Assembly (NCBI GenBank): GCA_002825465.1
Contig: PJER01000022.1
Span: 1-41,768, forward strand
Origin: Candidatus Thorarchaeota archaeon MP8T_1
Lineage (GTDB): Archaea; Asgardarchaeota; Thorarchaeia; Thorarchaeales; Thorarchaeaceae
Reading direction: 5' to 3'
DNA: 41,768 nt
Below, piece by piece: positions 32,229 to 41,099 of this stretch. The number at the start of each line of letters is the position of its first letter. Position 1 is the stretch's first letter. Position numbers and translations under genes: made by a program. A model generated the notes under the pieces. That model was not told the DNA's origin. It was given only the letters and a program-made list of their open reading frames with translations, and searched no databases.

Positions 32229-34514
32229 ATGGCACGGTCATCATATCTCAGCGAGTCAGAGAGTCAAGACTTTAAAGAGAGTAGTAATCTTCGCAAGAGA
32301 TACAACCAAGATTCGGGGGACCAAGATTTGACAATAGACAATCTCTCACAGATACCAGGTATCGGAGAAAAAGTTAGGAAAGCCCTAGTAGACCATTTTG
32401 GTACCGAAGCTGTAGCACTAAAGGTCATTCAGGATTCACGAGTGGATTTGGTAGCTGCAGTACCTGGAATTGGGTCAAGACAGGCAGTCAATCTTGTAAA
32501 AGGCGCATTTGAGCAGCAGTTCGGGGTAAGCTCGAATATGCTACTTCGTAGCAACGATATTCGTAAGATCTTCGAGAGTATCTTAGAGATAATGCAGAAT
32601 TATGCAAACACAACATATGCAAAAGACAAATTGTTTCTCTATTTTCCATTACCCCCCGAGAAGATGGATACAATCCTTGAGAGACAGAAGTATTTTGCTG
32701 ATGCCGCTGTAATGGCACGTGGGCTGAGTCCAGACCAACGTGAGGAATTAAAGAGATTACTGGCACAGGTCCGAGGGCTATACAGAAGAGCCAAACCAAG
32801 ACGAATTGAAGGTCGTGTAGTAATCACAAATGATGACAAGGTCTTTGATAAACTCATTACAGAAGGCATCGACAAATGGTGTCCTGTCTATGTACTATCT
32901 GAGGGTGAAAGCGGAGCTGATTATGCACAAGGGTACGATCTTGTTCTCTTTATCTCACCCTTAGGGGTCTTCGATGACTCTATGGATATGTTAGACAATG
33001 TTGAAACCCTTGGCAAAGATTGGTCCTTTGAAGATATACTCCCAGAGAGAACTGTCAACTTCTACGCACGTAATTATCGTGTAATCGATGCTGCTTGCAA
33101 GTTAGCTGAATTATTCAGTAAGTTACCTACCAACGATTCAATGGAAGAATTCACTAAAGGCCTTGATTTTGAGGGACTAAGTAGGGTAGGTGAGATTCTT
33201 CAAAATCTCGATGAGAACGGAGACCTTGCTCAGGGAATAAATGAAGAGATTGACCGTTACAGAAAAGCAGTGAAAGTATTTCCAACAGCTATTGCTGAGA
33301 CTGAAGCATGGCTGAATGAAGAGATAACCACCAGAATTTCAAAGAGTCATGTTACACTTGGTGGTCAACAAATCATCACTATTCTACAGTCTGCTGATAT
33401 GGATGGCTCAGATGGCGGCGCTCTAAGAAATATGCTTCCTGCTGAGATCGTTGAAACATTTACCACAACCATCCAAGAAGCTGAGGACAAACTTGCACAA
33501 ATGTTAGGGCTGACAGTTCGAGAGGCAGACTGGGTTACAGGGATTATTAGTGAAGAGATCTCTCTTCCTGCTAAGCTCGTTCCTACACAGATTAATGACT
33601 TAGAAGATAGATTGAGACGCCTTTTTGCAGACAAACAGTTCAGTCTTATCAAAAAGGTTGCAAATGACCTCGACCGACTACGAGAGGAGGTCAGTATGGC
33701 AGTTCAAACACTTCTTGAGTTTGATTTGTTTCTTGCTGTTGGTCTCTTTGCCAGCGATTATGAACTTCAGACTCCTGACATCTCAATGGAATACACAGGT
33801 GTTGGTGTTCAGCAGGCTAACAATGTATTTCTAATCCAGAGTTTTCTAAAAGGAAAGCACGGTAAAGTTCAACCGATTGATTATTGCATCGGAAAGACTC
33901 CCTTCCAACCTGCTGGAACCAATGGCGAGAATTGTGCGTTACTGTCTGGAGCAAATAGTGGTGGAAAGACAACAACAATCCAAACTCTGGCGCAAATTGT
34001 CACGATGGCGCAATCAGGCTTTCCAGTCCCTGCGAAGAAGGCATATCTTCCTGCTTTCGAGGAGCTCTACTTCTTCTACAAGAGTAGAGGAATGGTTAGT
34101 GCTGGAGCATTCGAGACCACGCTAAAGCAGTTTGCAGAGATTGTTGTTTCGGAGAAATCAAAACTTGCACTCTTCGACGAAGTGGAAGCAATAACTGAGC
34201 CTGGTAGCGCAGCAAATGTCATTGCTGGTCTAATTGAGATTCTTCAGAGCGATCCTCGCACTTCTACAGTCATCTGCAGCCACCTAGCAAGAGAGATCCA
34301 GGAAGTAACTTCTGTTCCAATTAGAATTGATGGTATCGAAGCTCGTGGTCTTGACGAGAATCTGGATCTTGTAGTGGATAGAACTCCTCGATTTGGAGCA
34401 CTTGCAAGGAGCACTCCTGAATTGATTGTGGAGCGGCTATCAAAGTTGACTAAAGGTCCCAAGAAGGCAGTCTATGAAAAAATACTTGAGAATCTCAATA
34501 GAGTAAGAGAGTAA
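32229..34514 (+). CDS. MutS-like ATPase with N-terminal helix-hairpin-helix domain
   Basis: A 761-residue archaeal MutS-related protein. Two HhH motifs (IPGIGEKV near 42 and VPGIGSRQ near 78) open it. A long helical core (about 110-500) follows, with the MutS clamp-like region. The ATPase has Walker A GANSGGKTTT (about 573-582), Walker B LALFDEVEA and the ABC-type segment ITEPGSAANVI. No MutS mismatch-binding domain I and no C-terminal Smr nuclease is seen, so canonical mismatch repair is unlikely. It may act on branched DNA. The stop overlaps the start of the phosphodiesterase by one base (TAATG). Confidence 0.85.
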   Translation: MARSSYLSESESQDFKESSNLRKRYNQDSGDQDLTIDNLSQIPGIGEKVRKALVDHFGTEAVALKVIQDSRVDLVAAVPGIGSRQAVNLVKGAFEQQFGVSSNMLLRSNDIRKIFESILEIMQNYANTTYAKDKLFLYFPLPPEKMDTILERQKYFADAAVMARGLSPDQREELKRLLAQVRGLYRRAKPRRIEGRVVITNDDKVFDKLITEGIDKWCPVYVLSEGESGADYAQGYDLVLFISPLGVFDDSMDMLDNVETLGKDWSFEDILPERTVNFYARNYRVIDAACKLAELFSKLPTNDSMEEFTKGLDFEGLSRVGEILQNLDENGDLAQGINEEIDRYRKAVKVFPTAIAETEAWLNEEITTRISKSHVTLGGQQIITILQSADMDGSDGGALRNMLPAEIVETFTTTIQEAEDKLAQMLGLTVREADWVTGIISEEISLPAKLVPTQINDLEDRLRRLFADKQFSLIKKVANDLDRLREEVSMAVQTLLEFDLFLAVGLFASDYELQTPDISMEYTGVGVQQANNVFLIQSFLKGKHGKVQPIDYCIGKTPFQPAGTNGENCALLSGANSGGKTTTIQTLAQIVTMAQSGFPVPAKKAYLPAFEELYFFYKSRGMVSAGAFETTLKQFAEIVVSEKSKLALFDEVEAITEPGSAANVIAGLIEILQSDPRTSTVICSHLAREIQEVTSVPIRIDGIEARGLDENLDLVVDRTPRFGALARSTPELIVERLSKLTKGPKKAVYEKILENLNRVRE

Positions 34515-35092
34515 TGACCTACAGAGTACTGATTCTCGGAGACGCTCATATCCCTACTAGGAGGGACTCTATACCAGATGAGTTCTACCAACATGTCAAA
34601 GATGCTAATTATGACATGGCACTAATTACTGGTGACCTAGTTCGAGAATCTGATTTTCGAGCAGCTCTGCCACCCTTACCTAGGAGTTTCGTAGTTACAG
34701 GAAATATGGACTATGGAAGTATGCATAATTTTCATGAACAAATACAAGTTGATGATTTCAACATCCTTCTTCTTCATGGAACGCAGCTTCGGCCTCGTGG
34801 TAATATCGAGCAATTATGGGAGATTCTAACAAAGATTGGTGGAGATGTTGCAGTCCATGGACATACCCACACGATGGCAATTGATCTGTACAAAGAGAAG
34901 CTGTTCCTCAATCCTGGTACAATATCAGGTGCAACAGGTGGTTGGGGTGGTCGTACAGATGCCAGTTTCATAGAGTTAGAAGTCAAGAAGAACGAGTTGA
35001 AGGTCTCGCTTCATCAGACTGATTGGAAGGTCTCAAAAGTTTCCGACCTCGTGTTTGTGAAACAGGATGATAGAGTTGTACGCAAGCTTTGA
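34514..35092 (+). CDS. YfcE/MJ0936-type metallophosphoesterase
   Basis: A 192-residue calcineurin-like phosphodiesterase. The metal motifs are GDAHIP (D-x-H), ITGDL, VTGNMD, LLLHG and VHGHTH. The family hydrolyses phosphodiesters in vitro; biological substrates are unclear. It starts at the one-base overlap with the MutS-like gene, so the two are translationally coupled and perhaps work in one DNA-processing path. Confidence 0.9.
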   Translation: MTYRVLILGDAHIPTRRDSIPDEFYQHVKDANYDMALITGDLVRESDFRAALPPLPRSFVVTGNMDYGSMHNFHEQIQVDDFNILLLHGTQLRPRGNIEQLWEILTKIGGDVAVHGHTHTMAIDLYKEKLFLNPGTISGATGGWGGRTDASFIELEVKKNELKVSLHQTDWKVSKVSDLVFVKQDDRVVRKL

Positions 35093-35099
35093 AGAATAA

Positions 35100-35711
35100 C
35101 TAGTATGTTCCCCAAGGATCTGGGCTCAATAATCGCATGTAGATCTTCTTCAGGACATTAGAACCTTCTAACATAGCTTCTTGCAGGGTCCTTTCTCTGT
35201 CAACATCAACACTCTTTGATTTCGAACCGATGAGCCTTCCAAGTAATCCCTTTGATGAATCTGCTTCAAGCTGTACTTTTACAGGAATTACTCCCATTAC
35301 ATCTTCTTCTGGGAAGATATCCCTTGTGAACTTCAGATCCTTAAAGAATAGAGTGAGGGTCTCTTTGACAGCAACTCTCTCTTTCGAATCCGAATTCATC
35401 TCATCTACAATCTGAAGAGCTCGAATCCTGAGATACTGTGATACAACTAATTGCACTTCTTCTGCCAATGTCCTATTTGTAGCACATGCTATTCCAATAT
35501 TTATCATAAGTATACGGATTCTATCTAGTAACACCCCAATGTCTGCACCAATGAACGATTTTCCTCTCATTGATACTAGCCAGTCTTCGTATGCTGCACT
35601 TACATGCCGCAAGTCATCCTCATACTGAGTGAATTTGTCCAGTTCTTCAGGAGGTATCAATGTGCACCATACTGCCATTGAAACATCATTGGGTGCCATG
35701 GTTGATTTCAT
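35100..35711 (-). CDS. Helical hypothetical protein
   Basis: A 203-residue protein with no recognised family. The N-terminal 30 residues include VWCTLIPPEELDKF. The middle is helical and conserved-looking (DIGVLLDRIRILMINIGIACATNRTLAEEV), followed by KETLTLFFKDLKF and a basic loop GRLIGSKSKSVDVDRER. There is no signal or membrane segment, so it is probably cytoplasmic. It converges on the phosphodiesterase gene, 7 bp apart. Confidence 0.6.
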   Translation of the reverse strand: MKSTMAPNDVSMAVWCTLIPPEELDKFTQYEDDLRHVSAAYEDWLVSMRGKSFIGADIGVLLDRIRILMINIGIACATNRTLAEEVQLVVSQYLRIRALQIVDEMNSDSKERVAVKETLTLFFKDLKFTRDIFPEEDVMGVIPVKVQLEADSSKGLLGRLIGSKSKSVDVDRERTLQEAMLEGSNVLKKIYMRLLSPDPWGTY

Positions 35712-35804
35712 ACCTCATCCTGTTTTCAGTATTACCTGTCTATCATTGCTTAAGAACATCCTTTCTAATACTCATCTGATTACTCAGGTAATGAAGTGGT
35801 TACA

Positions 35805-36080
35805 ATGACCAGGTATAAGGTGAAAATAGAAGTAATTGATATACTCAATGATGGAAAGTGCTCAATGGGGCAAGAGATTGGAACAGTATACAACTATCCT
35901 GAAGATAGAGGAAAGATGTGTCCGAGTTCCTTCTATGTTCTATACCCCTGGATAATGGTCATGCTTTATGGTGGGAATATCGCTGAGGATGATGAGAAAT
36001 CTGATTCCATGACTACTGGTTGTCCTGATCACAAACATCAAGTTGTGTACAAAATCTCCAGAACTGCTTTAGAGAATTGA
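35805..36080 (+). CDS. TIGR04076-family protein
   Basis: A 91-residue protein. VKIEVIDILNDGKCSMGQEIG, then GKMCPSSFYVLYPWIMVMLYGG and CPDHKHQVVYKI, match the small TIGR04076 family, of unknown function, with conserved cysteines. ATG 35805 is used; a GTG at 35796 is in frame. Confidence 0.78.
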   Translation: MTRYKVKIEVIDILNDGKCSMGQEIGTVYNYPEDRGKMCPSSFYVLYPWIMVMLYGGNIAEDDEKSDSMTTGCPDHKHQVVYKISRTALEN

Positions 36081-36140
36081 ATTTGACCATGCAGCTTTTT
36101 ACCCACTTTGTTTCCTAACTCGCCTGAGGACGACAGAATA

Positions 36141-36617
36141 ATGGTGACTACTTCATATAATCGAAAAATCTCACGAACTCTCTGTATTGCATTTCTTGCA
36201 TTGGGACTTCTATCAATTTTACCTGTGACAGTTTCTGCTCAGGAAACACTAACCTTCACTATAAATCGAAATGTCGGTATGGCATTTGGGAGCTATATCA
36301 GTGGCACCTATACAATCAATGGTAATGGTCCAGAAACAATTGAAAATCTGACAGTATACTTCAATGATATTAAAGTTCACTTTGTGACAGGAAACACTAT
36401 TGCTTGGCTGTTCAATACCGCCAATTATGATGGCGGTGCAACAAACATCACACTGATTGGAATTACTGGGTCTGGTGAGAATTATACCACATCTCAAGTT
36501 GTTGTATTTATTGCTGAATCAATAAGTACGATTATTACTGTCGGCATCATAGTCCTTGTTGTAGTGCTAATACTTGCTAAGTATGGTTCTCGTCTACTGC
36601 GTTTAAGAAAGAAATAA
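36141..36617 (+). CDS. Secreted, C-terminally anchored membrane protein, uncharacterised
   Basis: A 158-residue protein with an N-terminal signal peptide (about residues 10-31, ending VSAQE). A beta-rich external region with Asn sequons (NLT, NIT, NYT) follows. A transmembrane helix (IITVGIIVLVVVLILA) and a basic tail RLLRLRKK close it. The layout is like that of 2776-3354. No enzymatic motif is seen. ATG 36141 is preferred over an upstream in-frame ATG at 36108, which would leave the signal peptide internal. Confidence 0.65.
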   Translation: MVTTSYNRKISRTLCIAFLALGLLSILPVTVSAQETLTFTINRNVGMAFGSYISGTYTINGNGPETIENLTVYFNDIKVHFVTGNTIAWLFNTANYDGGATNITLIGITGSGENYTTSQVVVFIAESISTIITVGIIVLVVVLILAKYGSRLLRLRKK

Positions 36618-36639
36618 TCAATGCACGAGGTCTTTCGAA

Positions 36640-37008
36640 ATGGCTGATGATAAATATTCAATCAATCTAGATATCAAATATGGCCCTTTGGAACTCATCA
36701 ATATTCCTCATCTTATTGAAGAGAGTAAGAAAGATTGGCAGAATTTCTCTCTCTCTGAGGTGAATGACTGTGTAGTACGTCTTGGAGTCATTCATGGCGA
36801 GTTCCATTGGCATGTACATGATATAGAAGATGAGTTCTTCTATGTGATCGATGGATTGTTGCATATAGATCTCAAGGAGCGATCTATCGAGATACATACC
36901 GGTCAAGGCTTCATGGTTCCAAAGGGAGTGCTTCATCGGACCCGAGCCCCAGAAAGAACATCGATTCTCATGTTTGAAGGAAAGACAGTAACGCCTACTG
37001 GAGACTGA
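36640..37008 (+). CDS. Cupin-domain protein
   Basis: A 122-residue single-domain cupin. Motif 1, HWHVHDIEDEFFYVIDG, supplies two His and a Glu as metal ligands, and motif 2, GFMVPKGVLHRTRAPE, adds a His. Cupins include isomerases, dioxygenases and sugar-binding regulators, so the role is open. It starts 22 bp after a surface-protein gene on the same strand. Confidence 0.82.
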   Translation: MADDKYSINLDIKYGPLELINIPHLIEESKKDWQNFSLSEVNDCVVRLGVIHGEFHWHVHDIEDEFFYVIDGLLHIDLKERSIEIHTGQGFMVPKGVLHRTRAPERTSILMFEGKTVTPTGD

Positions 37009-37083
37009 TTTAGTCAGTTATTGTGACAATGTACACATCAACACATATGTGCAATCGTGCATTACTAAGATTGAGGGAAAATC

Positions 37084-38163
37084 GTGGTGAAGGCCGGTCA
37101 TCAAGAAAAAATCTCATTTCATGCATTTCTTCTTCTGGTAGGCGTCTTCGTTAGTTTCGTCTATTTCTTGTGGCCGCCACCTCCTTATTACATTGGAAGT
37201 CCAGTTGCGCTTCCACAAACTTATGTGGTTACCCTATCAGAGTCCTCCCCCGTTTTTCAACAAAATATCTACCATAATCAAATTGGTATATCAAAAATCG
37301 AAACGAATGACACCTATGTTTCACTCCTTCTGCGAGATTCTGATGAGGTGTTTTTCAACTGCTCTAACATCATAGCCCTATCAGAGTATAGTATCGAAGT
37401 CCCACGGTATGGCCCAACAGACGACTGGTGGTTCGAAGTCCGAAGACAAAATCAAGATGCAAGTGTCAATATTACTGTATATTACATAGCTCAGGCAGTA
37501 GTCATGACATCTGTGTTAATACCACCATTCTGGACTCCATTTGTAGGAATCGCATTATCTGGTTTTGCTATCTATAGATTAGTTAATACTCCACACAGCA
37601 ATGAAACTCGGAAGAAACTAGCTGTCATAATATTCCTTGTAATCATTGGTCCACTTTGTTGCTATCCATTTTTATTTGGAATCTCAAGAGGTCAATTTAC
37701 CCCTCATACAGTATCTATCAACCTTCCTGATGATATTTACACACTCCAATTGAATGCAACCTGCCCCAACTCATCAATTGATATTTCTTCACTGTATCCT
37801 GCAGAAGAATCAGGTGTATCTTTTCGTATACATTCAATAATACCATCTGAATTTCCTGTTCAACTATCAGTGACAAAAAATGATACATACTTGATGATCT
37901 TAGAACAAGAATCCTTGGAAAACGATTGGTCTATACTACTACCAGCTGAAAACAACTCAAGCATAATATTTGGAATTGATGGACTTGGAGCTGAGCTTGA
38001 GGTTGCATTTAGCGTGGAAACAACCTATCGAACAACTGTTGTGGATCAAGACATCACATTTCCAGCTGTTCTCGGAATCTTAGGTACAGGTGCAATTATC
38101 ATCGGATTGATCCAAGCCATTAGAGTAGAACAAGAATATTCTGGGCGACATGTAAGGAATTAA
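37084..38163 (+). CDS. Membrane protein with two external domains, uncharacterised
   Basis: A 360-residue protein with no recognised family. It has a helix near the N-terminus (about 13-31), then an external domain of about 100 residues, two helices around 140-205, a second external domain of about 120 residues, and a last helix near 325-345. Both external parts carry NDT/NSS/NCS sequons. The pattern, helix-domain-helix twice, suggests an internal duplication, though similarity between halves is not obvious. GTG 37084 follows GAGGG at 6 nt. Confidence 0.55.
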   Translation: MVKAGHQEKISFHAFLLLVGVFVSFVYFLWPPPPYYIGSPVALPQTYVVTLSESSPVFQQNIYHNQIGISKIETNDTYVSLLLRDSDEVFFNCSNIIALSEYSIEVPRYGPTDDWWFEVRRQNQDASVNITVYYIAQAVVMTSVLIPPFWTPFVGIALSGFAIYRLVNTPHSNETRKKLAVIIFLVIIGPLCCYPFLFGISRGQFTPHTVSINLPDDIYTLQLNATCPNSSIDISSLYPAEESGVSFRIHSIIPSEFPVQLSVTKNDTYLMILEQESLENDWSILLPAENNSSIIFGIDGLGAELEVAFSVETTYRTTVVDQDITFPAVLGILGTGAIIIGLIQAIRVEQEYSGRHVRN

Positions 38164-38194
38164 GTCACTTTCTTCGTGATGTCCTCTGATTGAT

Positions 38195-38461
38195 TTATGT
38201 TAGTATTGCTACAGTACTTCCGCGATTCTTTAGTTCCCTCTCAATCCTGAGGAGATGGACTGTTGCAGCCTCAATTGTATTCTTCAATGAGACACGCATC
38301 AATCTGAGGTCGCTGTCATCATGTTCGGAGAGTTTCCTAGGAAGAACCACTTTGAAAGAATGTTTTCGCCAGTTAGAACCATTTTGGGGGTTTATGTAAT
38401 GGAGATCCGATGGCATGTCGTGATTCGAAGAATGTACAACTTTATCATTCCTTACAGTCAT
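38195..38461 (-). CDS. Small hypothetical protein
   Basis: An 88-residue charged protein; residues from about 42 are helical (PRKLSEHDDSDLRLMRVSLKNTIEAATVHLLRIERELKNRG), shown here as two pieces of one stretch: PRKLSEHDDSDLRLMRVSLK and NTIEAATVHLLRIEREL. I recognise no family. ATG 38461 has GGTGAT 4 nt upstream, and TTATATAT near 38491-38505 gives a TATA-like box. A plus-strand frame overlaps it, but lacks such signals. Confidence 0.5.
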   Translation of the reverse strand: MTVRNDKVVHSSNHDMPSDLHYINPQNGSNWRKHSFKVVLPRKLSEHDDSDLRLMRVSLKNTIEAATVHLLRIERELKNRGSTVAILT

Positions 38462-38603
38462 TTTTATCACCATATCTATATTATGATTATTAATATATAA
38501 TCTTATGGCATTTGATAAATTCTAGAATGTTACTATTTTACATATTGGTGTCACTTCTTTTGGACCATTTGGACAACAATCTGTGTATATTATGAGTGTA
38601 AAG

Positions 38604-38640
38604 TGTCAATGTACGACATATTTATGAGCTAAATTTGACA
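38604..38640. promoter_or_regulatory. Inverted repeat TGTCAA/TTGACA around the TATA box
   Basis: TGTCAA (38604-38609) and TTGACA (38635-38640) flank an AT-rich box, catatttatg (38617-38626), in the promoter region of the tandem winged-helix regulator. The arms are 25 bp apart. An operator, perhaps for autoregulation, is inferred. The rest of the 214-bp gap (38462-38675) is AT-rich with TATA-like sequence and shows nothing else. Confidence 0.4.
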
Positions 38641-38675
38641 TTACTATAAGAAGAGACCTCCACAGGGGAATATGT

Positions 38676-39662
38676 TTGAGTGAGATATTAGACGATTCTC
38701 TGAATCTTGAGATACTTCAATTGGTCTGCTCTGGTGAAGGAGTCGAGATAAACATCAGCGAACTCTCTCAGCGGTTAAACAGACATCGAAACACGGTTGC
38801 TGCACGGATAGAGAATCTGTTTTCTAATAGGATAATTGAGAAACCTTTCCATCCATTCCCTGAGATCTTTTCTGAATATCCACTTCTTGTTCTAGAGAAG
38901 GCAAACTTACCTCGAAATCAAAAGACAAACAAATGGATTGAGAATGATTCTCATATCTGGGCTGCATTTTTTGTCAAGGATGAAGAGTACAATAGTCTGT
39001 TAATAGAACTACATGAAGACCTTCATTCCTACCAAAAATGGAGAAGCTGTCTAATTGGTGAGAAATGGGTGGCACTAGCTCCTGGACAAGAAGCTATTTC
39101 GTCTGACGTTCTTTATTTGAGTACCAAGGCATTCATCAAGAATGATCCAGCTAACTCGATTGAGCTTCTTAAGGAACAGTTCCTTCAATTTCCAGAAATG
39201 ACAATGAACGGTGTGAAAATGGATAAATTATATCTGAATCTCATTGAATCTCTTGTTTCTGGAATCGGAGTCTGGACTAATCCAAACTCATTATCTCGTA
39301 AACTTAACGTTCACCGCGTGACTGTTCAAAGAAGACTGGATCTATTATTGAAAGAAGGGATTATCTCTCCTCCTGCATCTCGTTTTCCTCGAATTTGGGC
39401 TCCACCAGAATACTTCATGGTTCTATCACAAATTGAACTCAAGAAGGATAAGGAACGCATTTCTAAAACCCTTGTTGATGATCCTCATACATCCCTGATT
39501 GTTCAATCCTGTGCTGGAAAATATAACCTCCTTACCATAAGCTGTTTCTCAAGACTTCGAGACCATCTTACTTGGGAAGAGAAATTGGATCAGAGCTTTT
39601 CAGGGTCTATCGGTGCAATCAAGAATCTCTATCTCTCTCCCTTTGATCTAACTTGGGACTAG
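38676..39662 (+). CDS. Transcription regulator made of two duplicated winged-helix modules
   Basis: A 328-residue protein. The winged-helix segment LSQRLNRHRNTV (30-41) recurs as LSRKLNVHRVTV (206-217), exactly 176 residues apart. After each come a similar wing (IIEKPFHPFPEIF; IISPPASRFPRIW) and a ferredoxin-like or ligand-sensing region of about 100 residues. It resembles two Lrp/AsnC-like units fused in one chain. It would bind DNA as a built-in dimer. TTG 38676 is the only credible start; an inverted repeat brackets its TATA box. Confidence 0.7.
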   Translation: MSEILDDSLNLEILQLVCSGEGVEINISELSQRLNRHRNTVAARIENLFSNRIIEKPFHPFPEIFSEYPLLVLEKANLPRNQKTNKWIENDSHIWAAFFVKDEEYNSLLIELHEDLHSYQKWRSCLIGEKWVALAPGQEAISSDVLYLSTKAFIKNDPANSIELLKEQFLQFPEMTMNGVKMDKLYLNLIESLVSGIGVWTNPNSLSRKLNVHRVTVQRRLDLLLKEGIISPPASRFPRIWAPPEYFMVLSQIELKKDKERISKTLVDDPHTSLIVQSCAGKYNLLTISCFSRLRDHLTWEEKLDQSFSGSIGAIKNLYLSPFDLTWD

Positions 39663-39811
39663 TCCATTGATCTTCAACTGCACCATCTGATAATATCTAA
39701 TTTGGATAAACGAGAAGATGTGATACTGCAAGTACTTCTACCTCTTGTATAGTCACTCAAAAGCGCAGAGAGTCTATTTCATATCTAGGAACTGGTAAAC
39801 TTGTAATTGCA

Positions 39812-40678
39812 ATGTATAAAATTCGACCACTGCAATCAACTGACAAAGGTGATATCCTAGAGATATCTCGACATACATGGGACGGTCACGATTATCTCCC
39901 ATATTTTTTCGATTCATGGCTGACAGATATTGACTCACATACAGCCGCTATAGAAATTGATGGGCATGTAGTTGCACTTGCGAACCTCCGAATTATAGAC
40001 AATGGTAAAACTGGTTGGATGGAAGGTCTTCGAGTTCACCCAGATTACCGTGGAACTGGGATGGCAACTGTTCTCACTGAGCATGTTGTTGAGATGGCTA
40101 AGAAGATCCCAGTAGGACGTATTCGATATACAACAGCTGCAGGAAATGAGCCATCATTACACCTTGCAGAAAAGGTCGGGATGAAGAGAAAACACACTTA
40201 CGCAAACCACTGGCAAGATCAAATCGATAAGATCAGTCTATCCACCTCGCATCAACTGATAGAACCTATATCTCCGATGATGTACTACGATGAACTACAC
40301 TCATCCAAAATTATTCCTCATAGTATTATCATATACGATTGGAAAGCTGTAGATATGACACCAGGGAATTTTCAGAAAATTAGTCATCTCGCCAAGTTCT
40401 GGATAGAGAGGGAGAATAACGAAATCCAATCCTTCTCTCTAGGTTTTGTAAAAGAAGTCAAATCTGGACCTGAGTGGAGTTCTACAATCTATACATCAAA
40501 CAAAATCCACTTCCTTAATCAGGTCACAAATCACTTGACTTCTGCATTGGCGAATCGATGCAATTCTCTATTTCTCATATATCCTCTTGAATTTCAAGAA
40601 AGTTTCTATGAGCTTGATTGGGTTCGAGTATGGGAAGATGAAGTGATGGAGATAGTATTACTTGAGAGAATTTTTTGA
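39812..40678 (+). CDS. GNAT-family N-acetyltransferase with extra C-terminal domain
   Basis: A 288-residue protein. The N-terminal 140 residues are a GNAT domain: MEGLRVHPDYRGTGMATVL is the acetyl-CoA-binding segment, and the fold ends near AEKVGMKRK. A second domain of about 140 residues follows, without clear motifs. The acetylated substrate is unknown. ATG 39812 has no good Shine-Dalgarno. The 149-bp gap before it holds no recognised element. Confidence 0.8.
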   Translation: MYKIRPLQSTDKGDILEISRHTWDGHDYLPYFFDSWLTDIDSHTAAIEIDGHVVALANLRIIDNGKTGWMEGLRVHPDYRGTGMATVLTEHVVEMAKKIPVGRIRYTTAAGNEPSLHLAEKVGMKRKHTYANHWQDQIDKISLSTSHQLIEPISPMMYYDELHSSKIIPHSIIIYDWKAVDMTPGNFQKISHLAKFWIERENNEIQSFSLGFVKEVKSGPEWSSTIYTSNKIHFLNQVTNHLTSALANRCNSLFLIYPLEFQESFYELDWVRVWEDEVMEIVLLERIF

Positions 40679-40775
40679 TACTCAATCTGTGAATTCGTGA
40701 TGAAGAAGTGGCGCTTTCAATTTGTGTAATTGTTTATGTAGTTTTACAACTTTCGTATCAAGAGGCGCAATTGAG

Positions 40776-41015
40776 TTGGAAAACGAATTAGAATATCGTG
40801 ATTGTCCCATCTGTGGTTCCCCAATGGAGCGGGGTTATCTTCTAAGTTCATCAGGAATATACTGGAATACCAAAATGCAGAAAGGAATTTCAGTTTGGAA
40901 ATGTCAAGGTGAAAGCCTTAGTACTACCTCTAATTTTGATTTCTGGAGAGGGAGCAGCTGCGCATATTTAGTTGCTTTAAGATGTAAATCCTGCAAAATC
41001 ATACAGTATCGATGA
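40776..41015 (+). CDS. Zinc-ribbon protein (DUF6487-like)
   Basis: An 80-residue protein. CPICGSPMERGYLLSSSGIYW and CKSC near the end form a four-cysteine zinc ribbon seen in small DUF6487-type proteins of unknown function. The start is uncertain. TTG 40776, with GAGGCG upstream, is given; a longer frame opens at 40722 but its first residues are not family-like. Confidence 0.6.
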   Translation: MENELEYRDCPICGSPMERGYLLSSSGIYWNTKMQKGISVWKCQGESLSTTSNFDFWRGSSCAYLVALRCKSCKIIQYR

Positions 41016-41099
41016 AAGAAGAAGTGGCTCCGCTAGTAGAATCTGTAACTTTATGGAGATTATTTATCACTTAGTTTAATCATTGAAAACTGATGCTCT

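Noticed and set aside
38190..38399. A 69-residue plus-strand frame overlapping the small minus-strand protein
   Set aside because: The minus-strand frame has a ribosome binding site and TATA-like box, and its composition looks more protein-like.
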